DNA of 64,000 nt from an uncultured Candidatus Binatia bacterium (GTDB taxonomy: Bacteria > Desulfobacterota > Binatia > Bin18), in the NCBI GenBank assembly GCA_958296235.1, contig OY282457.1, positions 1,921,684 to 1,985,683 on the forward strand. Direction: 5' to 3'. Numbering within the stretch: position 1 is the stretch's first letter; every line of letters begins with the position of its first letter. The position numbers and the translations under genes are program-made. This document shows positions 7,208 through 15,504 of this stretch, piece after piece. The notes below the pieces were generated by a model. That model was not told where the DNA came from. It saw only the letters and a list, made by a program, of their open reading frames with translations, and ran no database searches.

Positions 7208-8368
7208 ATGGCAGCGACGGCAGAACGGAAACCAGAGGCAAACAGCATTTTTCAACAGGCCGTTGCAACCACGCTCCAGGAGAACGGCGAGCTTGGGATG
7301 CAGGTCGCCGTGTATCTCGATGGCGAGCAAGTCGTGGATGTCTGGGGTGGTATTGCTGACGAGACCACTGGACGGGCAGTCGATGCGGATACGCTCTTCC
7401 CCTCCTTCTCTGTCATCAAGGCGACCACGGCAACCGCGCTCCATCTCCAGGCCGAACGGGGCTTGATTGAGTATGATACGCCTATTGCGCACTACTGGCC
7501 CGAGTTCGCGGCCCACGGCAAAGACACCGCAACCGTCCGGGATGCGCTGAGCCACCGCCTGGGAATTCCGTATATGCCCGAGGGCGTCACGCCTGAACTC
7601 ATGAGCAATTATGACTGGATGGTCGATCAACTGGCGAACATGAAGCCTGTCTTTACGGCTGGCACGCAGAATGCCTATATGTGTTACACCTTCGGCTGGG
7701 TCATTGCCGAGTGCGTGCGCCGGACCGATCCCAAACATCGGCCATACAGCACGTTCGTACAGGAGGAGATATGCGCGCCCCTTGGCATTACGGATCTCTG
7801 GATCGGGATTCCTGAAGAAGCCGAACCGCGCGTGGCCCGGCTGAAGAACGCGCCTCCACTGCCATTACCGGCAGATGCGCCGATCCTGCGCGCCATGCCG
7901 CCTCAGGTCGAAGCGACTGAGGAGGTCTTCGGCCGTTCCGATATGCGACGCGGCTGCATTCCGGGTGCACACGGCATTATGAACGCCCGCAGCTCAGCCC
8001 GGCTGTTTGCCATGCTGGCCAATGGCGGAGAACTGGACGGCGTTCGCTTACTGTCCGAAGAGCGAGTGAGGACGTTCAGCACTCCGCGTCCCGATACTGA
8101 CCAGCCGGACACGGTGCTGGGCATGGCGATCCGCATGGGGACCGCCGGGCTGTGGGTCGGTGGGGTAAAAGATCCTCACTATCCGTTCCGCCTTGCAGGT
8201 TTGAATCCGAGGACGGTGTTCCATCCGGGCGCCGGCGGAGCGATTGCCTGGGCCGACCCGGACGCGCGTTTGGCGGTGGCGATCTGTCACAACCGGATGA
8301 TCCATAATCCAACGCTGGCCTTCAAGCCCATTCAGGCTGCGGTCGAGCAGGTCTTTGGGGTTGTGTAA
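7208..8368 (+). CDS. Serine hydrolase of the beta-lactamase class C / EstB family
   Basis: A 386-residue serine beta-lactamase-like hydrolase. The nucleophile motif SxxK is SVIK (S68, K71) within FPSFSVIKATTATAL. A tyrosine motif in CYTFGWVIAE (about 160) stands in place of the usual YxN. Family members outside true beta-lactamases are mostly esterases or transacylases. No signal peptide is seen, so it is probably cytoplasmic. RBS AAAAGGGGG precedes the ATG. A cupin gene follows after 10 bases, suggesting one transcript from the TM microprotein through the cupin. Confidence 0.9.
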   Translation: MAATAERKPEANSIFQQAVATTLQENGELGMQVAVYLDGEQVVDVWGGIADETTGRAVDADTLFPSFSVIKATTATALHLQAERGLIEYDTPIAHYWPEFAAHGKDTATVRDALSHRLGIPYMPEGVTPELMSNYDWMVDQLANMKPVFTAGTQNAYMCYTFGWVIAECVRRTDPKHRPYSTFVQEEICAPLGITDLWIGIPEEAEPRVARLKNAPPLPLPADAPILRAMPPQVEATEEVFGRSDMRRGCIPGAHGIMNARSSARLFAMLANGGELDGVRLLSEERVRTFSTPRPDTDQPDTVLGMAIRMGTAGLWVGGVKDPHYPFRLAGLNPRTVFHPGAGGAIAWADPDARLAVAICHNRMIHNPTLAFKPIQAAVEQVFGVV

Positions 8369-8378
8369 GGAGGACGGG

Positions 8379-8873
8379 ATGACGCTGCCTGATGCTGCAA
8401 TCGTGCTTCAGCGTGGAGAAGGCGACTCGGTAGCTATTGGAACCGGTACCCGGTGTACCTTTAAGATCAGGGGGAAAGACACCGAGGGTCATTTTGGTCT
8501 GTTCGAGTATATAATGGACCCCGGGACTGAGGGACCGCGCCGTCATATTCACCGGCAGATGGCGGAAATATTCTATGTGGTCGAGGGCGCCATCGAACTC
8601 CTCGTCGGAGACGAGAAGATGATGGCCCAGGCCGGAACGACCGCCCTCGTCCCCAAGGAAGCGATACACGCCTTCTCCAATCCGGGCGCGCAGCGCTCAG
8701 TATTGTTGATTATGTTCTGTCCGGCCGACTCACGCGAGAAATATTTCGAGGGTCTGGCCGAACTCACCAAAGACGGACGACCGCCGGACCAAAACGCGCT
8801 GCTTGAGTTGATGCGCAAGTATGACACGGAGCCAGTGGCAGAACCGCTCTATGGAGCAATAGAGACGCGGTAA
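8379..8873 (+). CDS. Cupin-domain protein
   Basis: A 164-residue single-domain cupin. Motif 1 is RRHIHRQMAEIFYVVEG (HxH and a following Glu) and motif 2 includes PKEAIHAFSN with the third histidine, so all metal ligands are present. Such small cupins are dioxygenases, isomerases or sensors of small metabolites. The ATG at 8379 is preceded by AAGGAGG overlapping the end of the serine hydrolase gene, which decides the start over the in-frame ATG 24 bases upstream. The helical C-terminal 40 residues after the cupin are family-typical. Substrate unknown. Confidence 0.85.
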   Translation: MTLPDAAIVLQRGEGDSVAIGTGTRCTFKIRGKDTEGHFGLFEYIMDPGTEGPRRHIHRQMAEIFYVVEGAIELLVGDEKMMAQAGTTALVPKEAIHAFSNPGAQRSVLLIMFCPADSREKYFEGLAELTKDGRPPDQNALLELMRKYDTEPVAEPLYGAIETR

Positions 8874-8904
8874 AAAACCTGTGGCTCACAGCGAAACACG
8901 CTCG

Positions 8905-9168
8905 CTAGGCCCATGAATTGGTTGGAGGTCGGTCGGCTCGATTGACCCGATCGAGATCGTCCGCGAAGCGATCATCGCTTGGCCCGGTTCCAACCCAGGC
9001 GCTAAACGCCTCGCGCAACGTTGGGTCTGAATGCGACGGAAGGGGCGAGAGCTTGGCCACAGCCTCACCGTTTCGTTCAACGACGAAAACGTCCCTGCGG
9101 TATCGAACCTTGCCCAGGATGTCTCCCAACTTCCGGGCTAACTCCGTTGCGCTGACCTTGGTTCGCAT
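8905..9168 (-). CDS. Orphan Phd/YefM-type antitoxin
   Basis: An 87-residue protein beginning MRTKVSATELARKLGDIL, followed by YRRDVFVVERNGEAVAKLSP, the Phd/YefM DNA-binding fold pattern (V-S-A-x-E-x-x-x-x-x-x-x-I, then V-x-x-x-G-x-x-V-A-x-L). These antitoxins repress their own operon and neutralise a toxin encoded just downstream. Here the downstream side holds only 31 bases before the convergent cupin gene, so no toxin is encoded. The ATG at 9168 is preferred over longer upstream starts because the upstream translation is not protein-like and an inverted repeat sits immediately before it. Confidence 0.8.
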   Translation of the reverse strand: MRTKVSATELARKLGDILGKVRYRRDVFVVERNGEAVAKLSPLPSHSDPTLREAFSAWVGTGPSDDRFADDLDRVNRADRPPTNSWA

Positions 9169-9195
9169 ATTACGCACTCTACATAAATACGTAAT
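9169..9195 (-). promoter_or_regulatory. Inverted repeat upstream of the orphan antitoxin
   Basis: ATTACG and CGTAAT arms, 15 bases apart, lie immediately before the antitoxin start in an AT-rich segment with TATATATTACGTAT. This is the usual position of an antitoxin autoregulatory operator overlapping the promoter. Confidence 0.4.
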
Positions 9196-9231
9196 ATATA
9201 CAAAACAGATCTCATTGCCGGAGACTGTAGA

Positions 9232-9348
9232 CACCCGTCCCAGGATTCCAGCCTTCCTCGAAGGTGAGACAGTTGAAGATGAAAACACTTCTTCAAAAGG
9301 GCTTTCTGAGAGCCCCCGCATCTCAGGCGGGGGTGTTCAAGGAAGGCG
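9232..9348 (+). mobile_element. Possible right-end scar of an IS200/IS605-type element
   Basis: The plus-strand frame ends with GETVEDENTSSKGLSESPR, then ISGGG, reminiscent of the variable tails of TnpB proteins. It overlaps a strong hairpin (CCCCCGC, loop ATCTCAG, GCGGGGG, then TGTTCAAGGAAGG) like those at right ends of such elements. No transposase body is present. The call rests on resemblance recalled from other elements and is tentative. Confidence 0.3.
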
Positions 9349-9399
9349 AGGGAAGACACACGCCTTGAGCGCTCTCCCGCGCTGGGCTAACGTGTCGGC

Positions 9400-11019
9400 A
9401 TGAACGCCCAACAAGAATACCAGCCGCGCGAGACGCTCATCTTCGATAATCGCTTTACGCGGGAATTGCCCGCCGACCCCGAGACCGGAAACGCCCGCCG
9501 TCAGGTCACGCGGGCGTGTTATTCCCGGGTCCAGCCGACGCAGGTCGCGCAACCTCAGTTGCTTGCCTACGCCTGGGAAGTGGCCGAGGAATTGGGCCTG
9601 TCCCGCGCATTTTGCGAGTCGGACGATTTTCCCCACATCTTCTCGGGGAATCGGGTGTTGGACGGCATGGACCCCTACGCGATGTGTTATGGCGGTCATC
9701 AGTTTGGCAACTGGGCCGGGCAGCTTGGGGACGGCCGGGCCATTAACCTGGGCGAACTCAGCGGTCCGACCGGAAAACGCTGGGTGGTCCAACTCAAGGG
9801 CGCTGGCCTGACGCCCTATTCGCGCAGCGCGGACGGACTGGCCGTCCTGCGCTCGTCCATCCGTGAGTTCTTGTGCAGCGAAGCCATGTATCATCTCGGT
9901 GTCCCGACCACTCGTGCGCTCAGCCTGGTCTCGACGGGTGAACACATCATCCGCGATATGTTTTATGATGGCAACCCCAAACCCGAGCCGGGAGCCGTGG
10001 TGTGTCGGGTCGCGCCGTCTTTTGTGCGCTTTGGCAATTTTCAGATCTTTGCCGCCCGAGGAGAAATCGACATCTTACAGCAGTTAGTGGACTACACCAT
10101 CCGTACCGACTTTCCTCACTTGGGCGAGCCGTCCCGTGCGACCTATCTGGCCTGGTTCGAGGAAGTCTGCCGGACAACCGCCCAGCTGATTGTGCACTGG
10201 CTGCGGGTCGGCTTTGTCCACGGGGTGATGAACACCGATAATATGTCGATCCTGGGGTTGACGATAGACTACGGCCCGTACGGCTGGCTGGAAGACTATG
10301 ACTCCAACTGGACGCCCAATACCACCGATGCCGCGAGCCATCGCTACGCCTTTGGCAAGCAGCCCCAGATTGCCCATTGGAACCTGGTCCAGCTTGCCAA
10401 CGCGCTCTACCCCCTGATTGAACAGACGGAACCCCTGGAAAAAGCGCTGAGCAGTTATGTCCAGGAATTTGAGGCGTGTTGGCAAGTCATGATGGCCCAC
10501 AAACTGGGGCTCCAATCCTTCAAGCCCGACCTGGACGACAGCCTGGTCGCCGGCCTGCTGGAAATTTTACAACTGGCCGAAACCGACATGACCATCTTCT
10601 ATCGGCGGCTGGCGAGCTGCGATCTCGACGCCACACCTGTAGCCCAGATCGACGCTCCCGCTTTTATACAACCCCTGTTGGACGCCTATTACGTCCCGGA
10701 GCAATTGACCCCGGAGACAACGGCCCGCATCGCCGCGTGGCTGCGCCGCTATCACGACCGGGTGAGAGAAGAGGGAACGGATGACGAGACGCGCCGGAGA
10801 CGGATGAACGCGGTCAACCCCAAATATGTGCTGCGCAACTATCTCGCCCAGCTCGCTATCGACAAGGCCGAGCAGGGCGACCCCTCCCTGGTGCACGACT
10901 TGCTGGAACTCCTCCGCCATCCCTATGACGAACAACCCGACAAAGAAGCCTACGCCCAGAAACGGCCCGACTGGGCCCGCCAGCGTCCCGGCTGTTCCAT
11001 GTTGTCGTGCAGCTCGTGA
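9400..11019 (+). CDS. selO: SelO/YdiU family pseudokinase, protein adenylyltransferase
   Basis: A 539-residue protein matching the SelO (YdiU, formerly UPF0061) family: YGGHQFGNWAGQLGDGRA (about 97-114), LKGAGLTPYSRSADG (about 134-148), HGVMNTDNMSILGLTIDYGP (about 272-291) and a C-terminal SCSS. Family members use an inverted ATP orientation to transfer AMP to Ser, Thr or Tyr of proteins, linked to redox stress. The conserved penultimate Cys (Sec in some eukaryotic homologues) is Cys here. It stands alone, transcribed away from the orphan antitoxin. Start taken at the first ATG, which matches the family N-terminus. Confidence 0.93.
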   Translation: MNAQQEYQPRETLIFDNRFTRELPADPETGNARRQVTRACYSRVQPTQVAQPQLLAYAWEVAEELGLSRAFCESDDFPHIFSGNRVLDGMDPYAMCYGGHQFGNWAGQLGDGRAINLGELSGPTGKRWVVQLKGAGLTPYSRSADGLAVLRSSIREFLCSEAMYHLGVPTTRALSLVSTGEHIIRDMFYDGNPKPEPGAVVCRVAPSFVRFGNFQIFAARGEIDILQQLVDYTIRTDFPHLGEPSRATYLAWFEEVCRTTAQLIVHWLRVGFVHGVMNTDNMSILGLTIDYGPYGWLEDYDSNWTPNTTDAASHRYAFGKQPQIAHWNLVQLANALYPLIEQTEPLEKALSSYVQEFEACWQVMMAHKLGLQSFKPDLDDSLVAGLLEILQLAETDMTIFYRRLASCDLDATPVAQIDAPAFIQPLLDAYYVPEQLTPETTARIAAWLRRYHDRVREEGTDDETRRRRMNAVNPKYVLRNYLAQLAIDKAEQGDPSLVHDLLELLRHPYDEQPDKEAYAQKRPDWARQRPGCSMLSCSS

Positions 11020-11184
11020 GCTTCAGCTAAATCCGAACAACGCATGGTAAACCATCCCGTGCATTCTTTATACAAGATTACTTGTTGAGGCTTATACCGT
11101 GCCGATTTTGGGGACACCTCGAACTATCCTTACAAGGTGCTGTAACGTACGAGAGGTGATCTTAACCGGGTAAAGGGGAGATAC

Positions 11185-11808
11185 ATGACTAACGACGAGT
11201 CGAAGGCATTACGGCTGGTGAATTGGATTATTGATAGAGCGATAGAGGGAGTCCCACCCCTGTCTTCGGCAAGCGATTTAGCACAAGAATATCTCATTGA
11301 TTCTTCATATATTAACAATGATGACCGAGTGGCGGCATTGATAAATTGGGAGAGTAGCAAGAATTTCACAACAGGATTTATAACAGGGCTGGGAGGTTTA
11401 CTAACGTTACCCGTCTCTGTCCCATCCGCATTGGGTGCATCCTGGATAATTCAGGCTAGAATGTCGGGAGCAATAGCAGTTATAGATGGCCACAATCTTA
11501 AAGAGGATAGAGTCAGAACGCTTATCCTGCTGTCGATTGTGGGTGATGCCGCTAAGGAGGTTCTGAAACAGTCAGGTGTCAAAATTGGACGCAAACTGAC
11601 CGAAAAGGTGGTGATGCAGGTACCCGGGAAAGTTTTGATAGAAATAAACAAGAAAGTTGGTTTCCGCTTACTGACGAAAGCTGGAGAGAAGGGTGTCATA
11701 AATCTCATAAAGGCAGTGCCGGTAGTCGGCGGACTCGTAGCCGGAGGATTTGATGTGGCAATGTGCCGGGCGGTGGGAAGGGTAGCTCATGACATTTTCA
11801 AGGGATAA
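11185..11808 (+). CDS. EcsC family protein
   Basis: A 207-residue protein. Segments such as TTGFITGLGGLLTLPVSVP (about 71-89), a second glycine-rich hydrophobic stretch near 170-190 (VPVVGGLVAGGFD) and the intervening RTLILLSIVGDAAKEVLKQ match EcsC-family proteins, membrane-associated proteins of unknown mechanism found in secretion or stress contexts. GGGGAG precedes the ATG. Base composition is visibly AT-richer than its neighbours, a sign of recent acquisition. It may be linked to the next membrane-protein gene, which follows after 23 bases. Confidence 0.75.
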   Translation: MTNDESKALRLVNWIIDRAIEGVPPLSSASDLAQEYLIDSSYINNDDRVAALINWESSKNFTTGFITGLGGLLTLPVSVPSALGASWIIQARMSGAIAVIDGHNLKEDRVRTLILLSIVGDAAKEVLKQSGVKIGRKLTEKVVMQVPGKVLIEINKKVGFRLLTKAGEKGVINLIKAVPVVGGLVAGGFDVAMCRAVGRVAHDIFKG

Positions 11809-11831
11809 TTGTGAAGCACGCGAGTTAGAGC

Positions 11832-12428
11832 ATGTTACATGAGCCACCACAGGACCGGACTCCAGATGAATCAAGAATAAAAGCGCTTACAGTTGAGTAT
11901 TCTGCGCTCAAAGCAGAGATTCGTGGTCGCTCTCGGGATCAACTTCTTTGTGTTACCGCTGCTTTTGTCGCTGTTGGAACACTGTTCAGCGTAGGGGTCC
12001 AGTCCGAGTCTCACATTCTATTGCTCCTCTTGCCTTGGGTGTTGGGTATCTTTGGGACCATTTGGTGCGACCATGATCATTGGATACATTATATTGCTCG
12101 GTACATCGAGAAGAAGATTGAGCCCGTAATGCTACCGAATGACCTTGGATGGGAAACTTATATTGCAAAGCGTCGTCCCCCCGACTCTCCCGGAGCCATA
12201 AACAAGATTCTCCCTTCGATATTTTTTATCTTTCCTTCGGTTTGTGCATATATCGGATACTTCTTCTTCCTCGGTCCCCATATTTGTGACGATTTGCCCC
12301 AAGAGAAGAAAGATCATCTAGGACTGATATGCACACTCATAGTATTGGGGCTGATCTCATTAGTTATTATGATTGGCAAACGATGTATAGATAACCGGGA
12401 TATGAAACACGGAAACACAACACGTTGA
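11832..12428 (+). CDS. Four-TM membrane protein of unknown function
   Basis: A 198-residue protein with an N-terminal soluble helix (ALTVEYSALKAEIRGRSRDQ, about residues 18-37), two membrane segments near 38-55 and 60-80, a polar loop with IARYIEKKIEPV, and two more membrane segments near 125-150 and 165-185. The helix-2TM-loop-2TM pattern recurs in uncharacterised accessory-region proteins. AT-rich like the EcsC gene before it, so both probably arrived together. No enzymatic motif seen. Confidence 0.65.
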   Translation: MLHEPPQDRTPDESRIKALTVEYSALKAEIRGRSRDQLLCVTAAFVAVGTLFSVGVQSESHILLLLLPWVLGIFGTIWCDHDHWIHYIARYIEKKIEPVMLPNDLGWETYIAKRRPPDSPGAINKILPSIFFIFPSVCAYIGYFFFLGPHICDDLPQEKKDHLGLICTLIVLGLISLVIMIGKRCIDNRDMKHGNTTR

Positions 12429-12449
12429 CCATTAGGCGAGAGCAGCGGC

Positions 12450-12778
12450 ATGTCCCTTCCAAACGCAGAGCGCGCTGTAGTGGACATTCGTAAACTCCAT
12501 GATTACTGCTTGAATCCCTTACACGACGAGGGAAGCACAAAGCGCGGCTGTTTGCTGCTCTGGGCCTCAACGCTAACGACGCCGAGGCATTACGTGGCAT
12601 CTTACTCCAGGTAGTCAAAACCCACGAAGCACGGTTAGGACGCCGCGACGCGTATGGACAACGGTATCTTGTAGATTTCTTTCTTATATGGCGTGGCAAA
12701 CGAACTCTGATCCGAAGTGGATGGATTATCGAGCACGGGAGGGATACCCCGAGGCTCACTACATGCTACCCTCTCTGA
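12450..12778 (+). pseudogene. DUF6883-like gene broken by a one-base frameshift
   Basis: From the ATG the first frame reads MSLPNAERAVVDIRKLHDYC, then LNPLHDEG. If one A is restored in the run GGAAGC near 12532, the frame continues KHKARLFAAALGLN, later LGRRDAYGQRYLVDFFLIWR, and ends cleanly at TGA, about 110 residues in all. This matches DUF6883 proteins as I recall them (L-P-N-A, KLxxYxLNP, GxHKARxF, G-x-R-Y-x-V-D-F). The gene after it, DUF4926, is a usual neighbour of this family. It is either a real pseudogene or a sequencing indel in a short A-run. Confidence 0.65.
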
Positions 12779-12793
12779 GAAAAAAGGTGGACT

Positions 12794-13039
12794 ATGACAA
12801 CCCCTATGAAACTGCTCGACGTAGTGGCCCTCATGGTTGACTTGCCTGACTATAAGCTGTGGCGTGGGCAGGTTGGGACCATTGTAGAAATTCTGGCGGA
12901 TGGTGCAGCGTTTGAAGTCGAATTTTGTGATCGAGAAGGACGGACATACGAGTCGATTGGCCTCCACCCGGATCAGATCATGGTGTTGCGCTATGAGCCT
13001 TGGACATCTCAACCGCCACCTGCACCCGAGGCCGCCTAG
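12794..13039 (+). CDS. DUF4926 domain protein
   Basis: An 81-residue protein: LLDVVALMVDLPDYKLWRGQ, then GTIVEIL and FEVEFCDREGRTY, an SH3-like beta barrel typical of DUF4926. These small proteins are commonly encoded next to DUF6883 genes, in what looks like a toxin-antitoxin-style pair, though no mechanism is established to my knowledge. A GGTGG stretch precedes the ATG. The upstream partner is frameshifted, so this copy may be orphaned. Confidence 0.75.
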   Translation: MTTPMKLLDVVALMVDLPDYKLWRGQVGTIVEILADGAAFEVEFCDREGRTYESIGLHPDQIMVLRYEPWTSQPPPAPEAA

Positions 13040-13117
13040 AAGGTGAGTGACAATTCCGGGCGGTCCGGACTGTTCGCTGCTGTCGTGCAACTCGTGGCGA
13101 TGGGTCAGGAGAAAAGA

Positions 13118-13522
13118 ATGGCACAGTTCACCACACTTCCGGCTGACAGCCCAGACGCACAGTGGATTGCGGACGCGATAAAGGAATTAGAGGAGATAGA
13201 CGACGAGGTGACCCAGGAAGCCCTGCCGGAGATTCATGCCGATACCAAGAAACATGCTCGGCGAATGATTCTCGCACTCGAAAACCAGCTCATCGCACCG
13301 ACCGTCTACCCCACGACGGATGGCGAAGTCGCGCTGTATTTCAAGTCACCGGACACGGCGTCTTCTGTTCTGATCCTGGTAGGAAACGATGGGCAGGCTG
13401 CGTGTTTCTCGTATATCAACGGGAAAAATCGGCGTGCCCGGTACGACGACGCGGCTGACCTCCCGGACGAATTTGTAAAGGCACAGATACAGGCGCTCAA
13501 GGAAGCGGCGTTTGGAGAATAA
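13118..13522 (+). CDS. Hypothetical protein of accessory-region type
   Basis: A 134-residue soluble protein. The N-terminal half is acidic and helical (DAIKELEEIDDEVTQEALPE), the C-terminal half is beta-rich with TVYPTTDGEVALYF and ACFSYINGKNRRARYDD. This pattern, helix then P-T-x-D-G-x-x-x-L-x-F strands, recurs in uncharacterised proteins near toxin genes. ATG 13118 has AGGAG at good spacing; a GTG at 13043 would add 25 residues of poor quality. It follows the DUF6883/DUF4926 pair. Function not recognised. Confidence 0.65.
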   Translation: MAQFTTLPADSPDAQWIADAIKELEEIDDEVTQEALPEIHADTKKHARRMILALENQLIAPTVYPTTDGEVALYFKSPDTASSVLILVGNDGQAACFSYINGKNRRARYDDAADLPDEFVKAQIQALKEAAFGE

Positions 13523-13589
13523 TACGTGAACATGCGACTTCTGAATTTGAAGGAATCCGAGATCAGGAGAAATACAGAAGGAGAAAGCA

Positions 13590-14522
13590 ATGGCACACCT
13601 GACAACCCTCCCGGCCTCGGCGGACACCGCGGATATCCTCCCGATCATTGAAAAGGACGGGGCGGTTATCCTGAAGGAGATGCTCACCCCTGCCGAAGTG
13701 AATCAGGCGCTGAGCGAAACCGCGCCGTATATTGACGCCACGCGCAACGGCCAAGACCCTTTCGTCGGCCTCCTGACCACACGCACGGGGGCGCTGGTGG
13801 CCCGCTCGCCGGCGTGCCGTGACCTGGTGACCAATCAGTCGGTTCTCAAAGCCGCCCGGACCTTTCTGGCGCCCTACTGTTCCCGCATTCAACTCCATCT
13901 CGGTCAGATTATTCGCATCCGACCCGGCCAACCCAAGCAGGCGATTCACCGCGACCGCTGGGCCTGGGGAACGTATCTGAAAGGCGTCGAGCCCCAGTTC
14001 AACACCATGTGGGCGCTGACGGATTTTACCCGTGAAAACGGAGCCACGCGGGTGGTTCCAGGCAGTATGGACTGGCCGGACGGGCGGCGGGCGGACACGG
14101 GTGAAATGACCCAGGCCGAGATGACGCGCGGCTCGGTGCTGCTGTATACCGGCTCGGTCCTGCACGCCGCAGGAACGAATGAGTCGGACGCCGACCGTAT
14201 CGGCCTGAACATCACCTACTCGCTGGCCTGGCTACGCCAAGAGGAAAACCAGTATCTGTCCTGTCCGCCTGAGATTGCAAAAACCCTGTCAACAGAATTG
14301 CAGGACCTGCTCGGCTATACGCTGGGGAGTTACGCCCTGGGCTATTACACGCCGCCGCTACCACCGGGAGAAGGGCCCGAGTCCATCGGCCCGCAATACG
14401 CCCTGGGCCGAGAGGAAGACGGAGAGGGCCTGGGCAGCGTAGAGCTACGCCGGGAAATCCAAAACGCGACCGGCCTGACCGGAGTGACAAACGCGGACAC
14501 CGCAGACAAGGGGAATCTATGA
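13590..14522 (+). CDS. Phytanoyl-CoA dioxygenase (PhyH) family protein
   Basis: A 310-residue Fe(II)/2-oxoglutarate oxygenase. The metal facial triad is visible: H120 and D122 in IHRDRW and the distal H192 in GSVLHAAGTNES, with R203 (DRIGLN) placed to bind 2-oxoglutarate. The family hydroxylates acyl-CoAs, alkaloids, halogenated or other small substrates. The extended C-terminal tail (after about 250) is low-complexity and acidic. RBS AGAAGGAG. The stop overlaps the start of the alpha/beta hydrolase gene (ATGA), so the two are translationally coupled and probably act in one pathway. Confidence 0.9.
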   Translation: MAHLTTLPASADTADILPIIEKDGAVILKEMLTPAEVNQALSETAPYIDATRNGQDPFVGLLTTRTGALVARSPACRDLVTNQSVLKAARTFLAPYCSRIQLHLGQIIRIRPGQPKQAIHRDRWAWGTYLKGVEPQFNTMWALTDFTRENGATRVVPGSMDWPDGRRADTGEMTQAEMTRGSVLLYTGSVLHAAGTNESDADRIGLNITYSLAWLRQEENQYLSCPPEIAKTLSTELQDLLGYTLGSYALGYYTPPLPPGEGPESIGPQYALGREEDGEGLGSVELRREIQNATGLTGVTNADTADKGNL

Positions 14523-15472
14523 TCGAGCGCAATTTCAAAATGATTCAAACCAACGGAGTCCGGCTACGCACCGTCGTGGAAGGCGACGGACCGCTGGTGA
14601 TTCTGCTCCACGGTTGGCCGCAGTGCTGGTATCTGTGGCGACACCAGATTGACCCGCTCGTGGCGGCGGGCTATCGCGTCGCCGTACCCGACCAACGCGG
14701 CTATGGCGGCAGTACGTGTCCGCCCAACATTTCGGATTACAATATTCGCACGCTAGCCGCCGATGTGGCCGGCATTGCGCCGGCCCTGGGCTATGATGAA
14801 TTCACGCTCATCGGCCATGATTGGGGCTGTGTGGTGGCCTGGAATACCGCCCTGCTCCACGAGGAAAACTGTACCGCCGTGATGGGCCTGTCCGTTCCTT
14901 TTTGGCGCATGACGGAGGCCGCGCTGAATCCGCCGGGCATGGACGACCAGTTCTGGTATATTCGCTATTTTCAGGAAGAAGGCCGGGTTGAAGCCGAGCT
15001 TGAGAAAGACCTGGAACGCAGCCTGCGCATCCTGTATTACGGGCTGTGCGCCGACGCGCCGGCGCACAGTTGGATGAAGCAACTGGAGCGCCCCAGGTCG
15101 AGCGGCCTGCTGGACGCGCTGCCCGAGCCGGACCGGCTGCCAAGCTGGCTCACGCAAGAAGACCTCGCCTATTACGTCGAGCAGTACCGGACGAGCGGTT
15201 TCAGAGGACCGGTCAACTGGTATCGCAATATCCCGACGAATAATGGCATTACGCCTGAGCTCGAAGGCAAAAAATTCTCCCAGCCGGCGGCCTTTGTTGC
15301 CGGCGCGGCAGACGATGTTCTGCGCTACGACCCCGACTGGCGCGCTACGTTTCCAGATGCGTTCGAAGACCTGCGCTTGCTCGAAATCATTGACGGCGCC
15401 GGGCATTGGGTGCAGGCGGAAAAGCCGCAGGAAACAACCGCGTGCATCCTGCGCTTTTTACGCGGCCTGTAA
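14519..15472 (+). CDS. Alpha/beta hydrolase, epoxide-hydrolase-like
   Basis: A 317-residue alpha/beta hydrolase. HGWPQ (31-35) forms the oxyanion-hole segment, GHDWG (99-103) carries an Asp nucleophile at 101 as in epoxide hydrolases and haloalkane dehalogenases, and GAGHW (about 293-297) supplies the catalytic His. The lid contains FRGPVNWYRN, the segment that usually holds a catalytic Tyr in soluble epoxide hydrolases. An Asp nucleophile plus this lid favours epoxide hydrolysis. Coupled by a 4-base overlap to the PhyH dioxygenase gene, it may process that enzyme's product. Confidence 0.88.
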   Translation: MIERNFKMIQTNGVRLRTVVEGDGPLVILLHGWPQCWYLWRHQIDPLVAAGYRVAVPDQRGYGGSTCPPNISDYNIRTLAADVAGIAPALGYDEFTLIGHDWGCVVAWNTALLHEENCTAVMGLSVPFWRMTEAALNPPGMDDQFWYIRYFQEEGRVEAELEKDLERSLRILYYGLCADAPAHSWMKQLERPRSSGLLDALPEPDRLPSWLTQEDLAYYVEQYRTSGFRGPVNWYRNIPTNNGITPELEGKKFSQPAAFVAGAADDVLRYDPDWRATFPDAFEDLRLLEIIDGAGHWVQAEKPQETTACILRFLRGL

Positions 15473-15504
15473 AACGGAGCGCCGGCGGCGCGGTCCCCGT
15501 CAGC

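Noticed and set aside
8918..9403. Full 161-codon plus-strand frame across the orphan antitoxin
   Set aside because: Most of it is antisense to the antitoxin. Only its last part, outside the antitoxin, was considered as a possible mobile-element tail.
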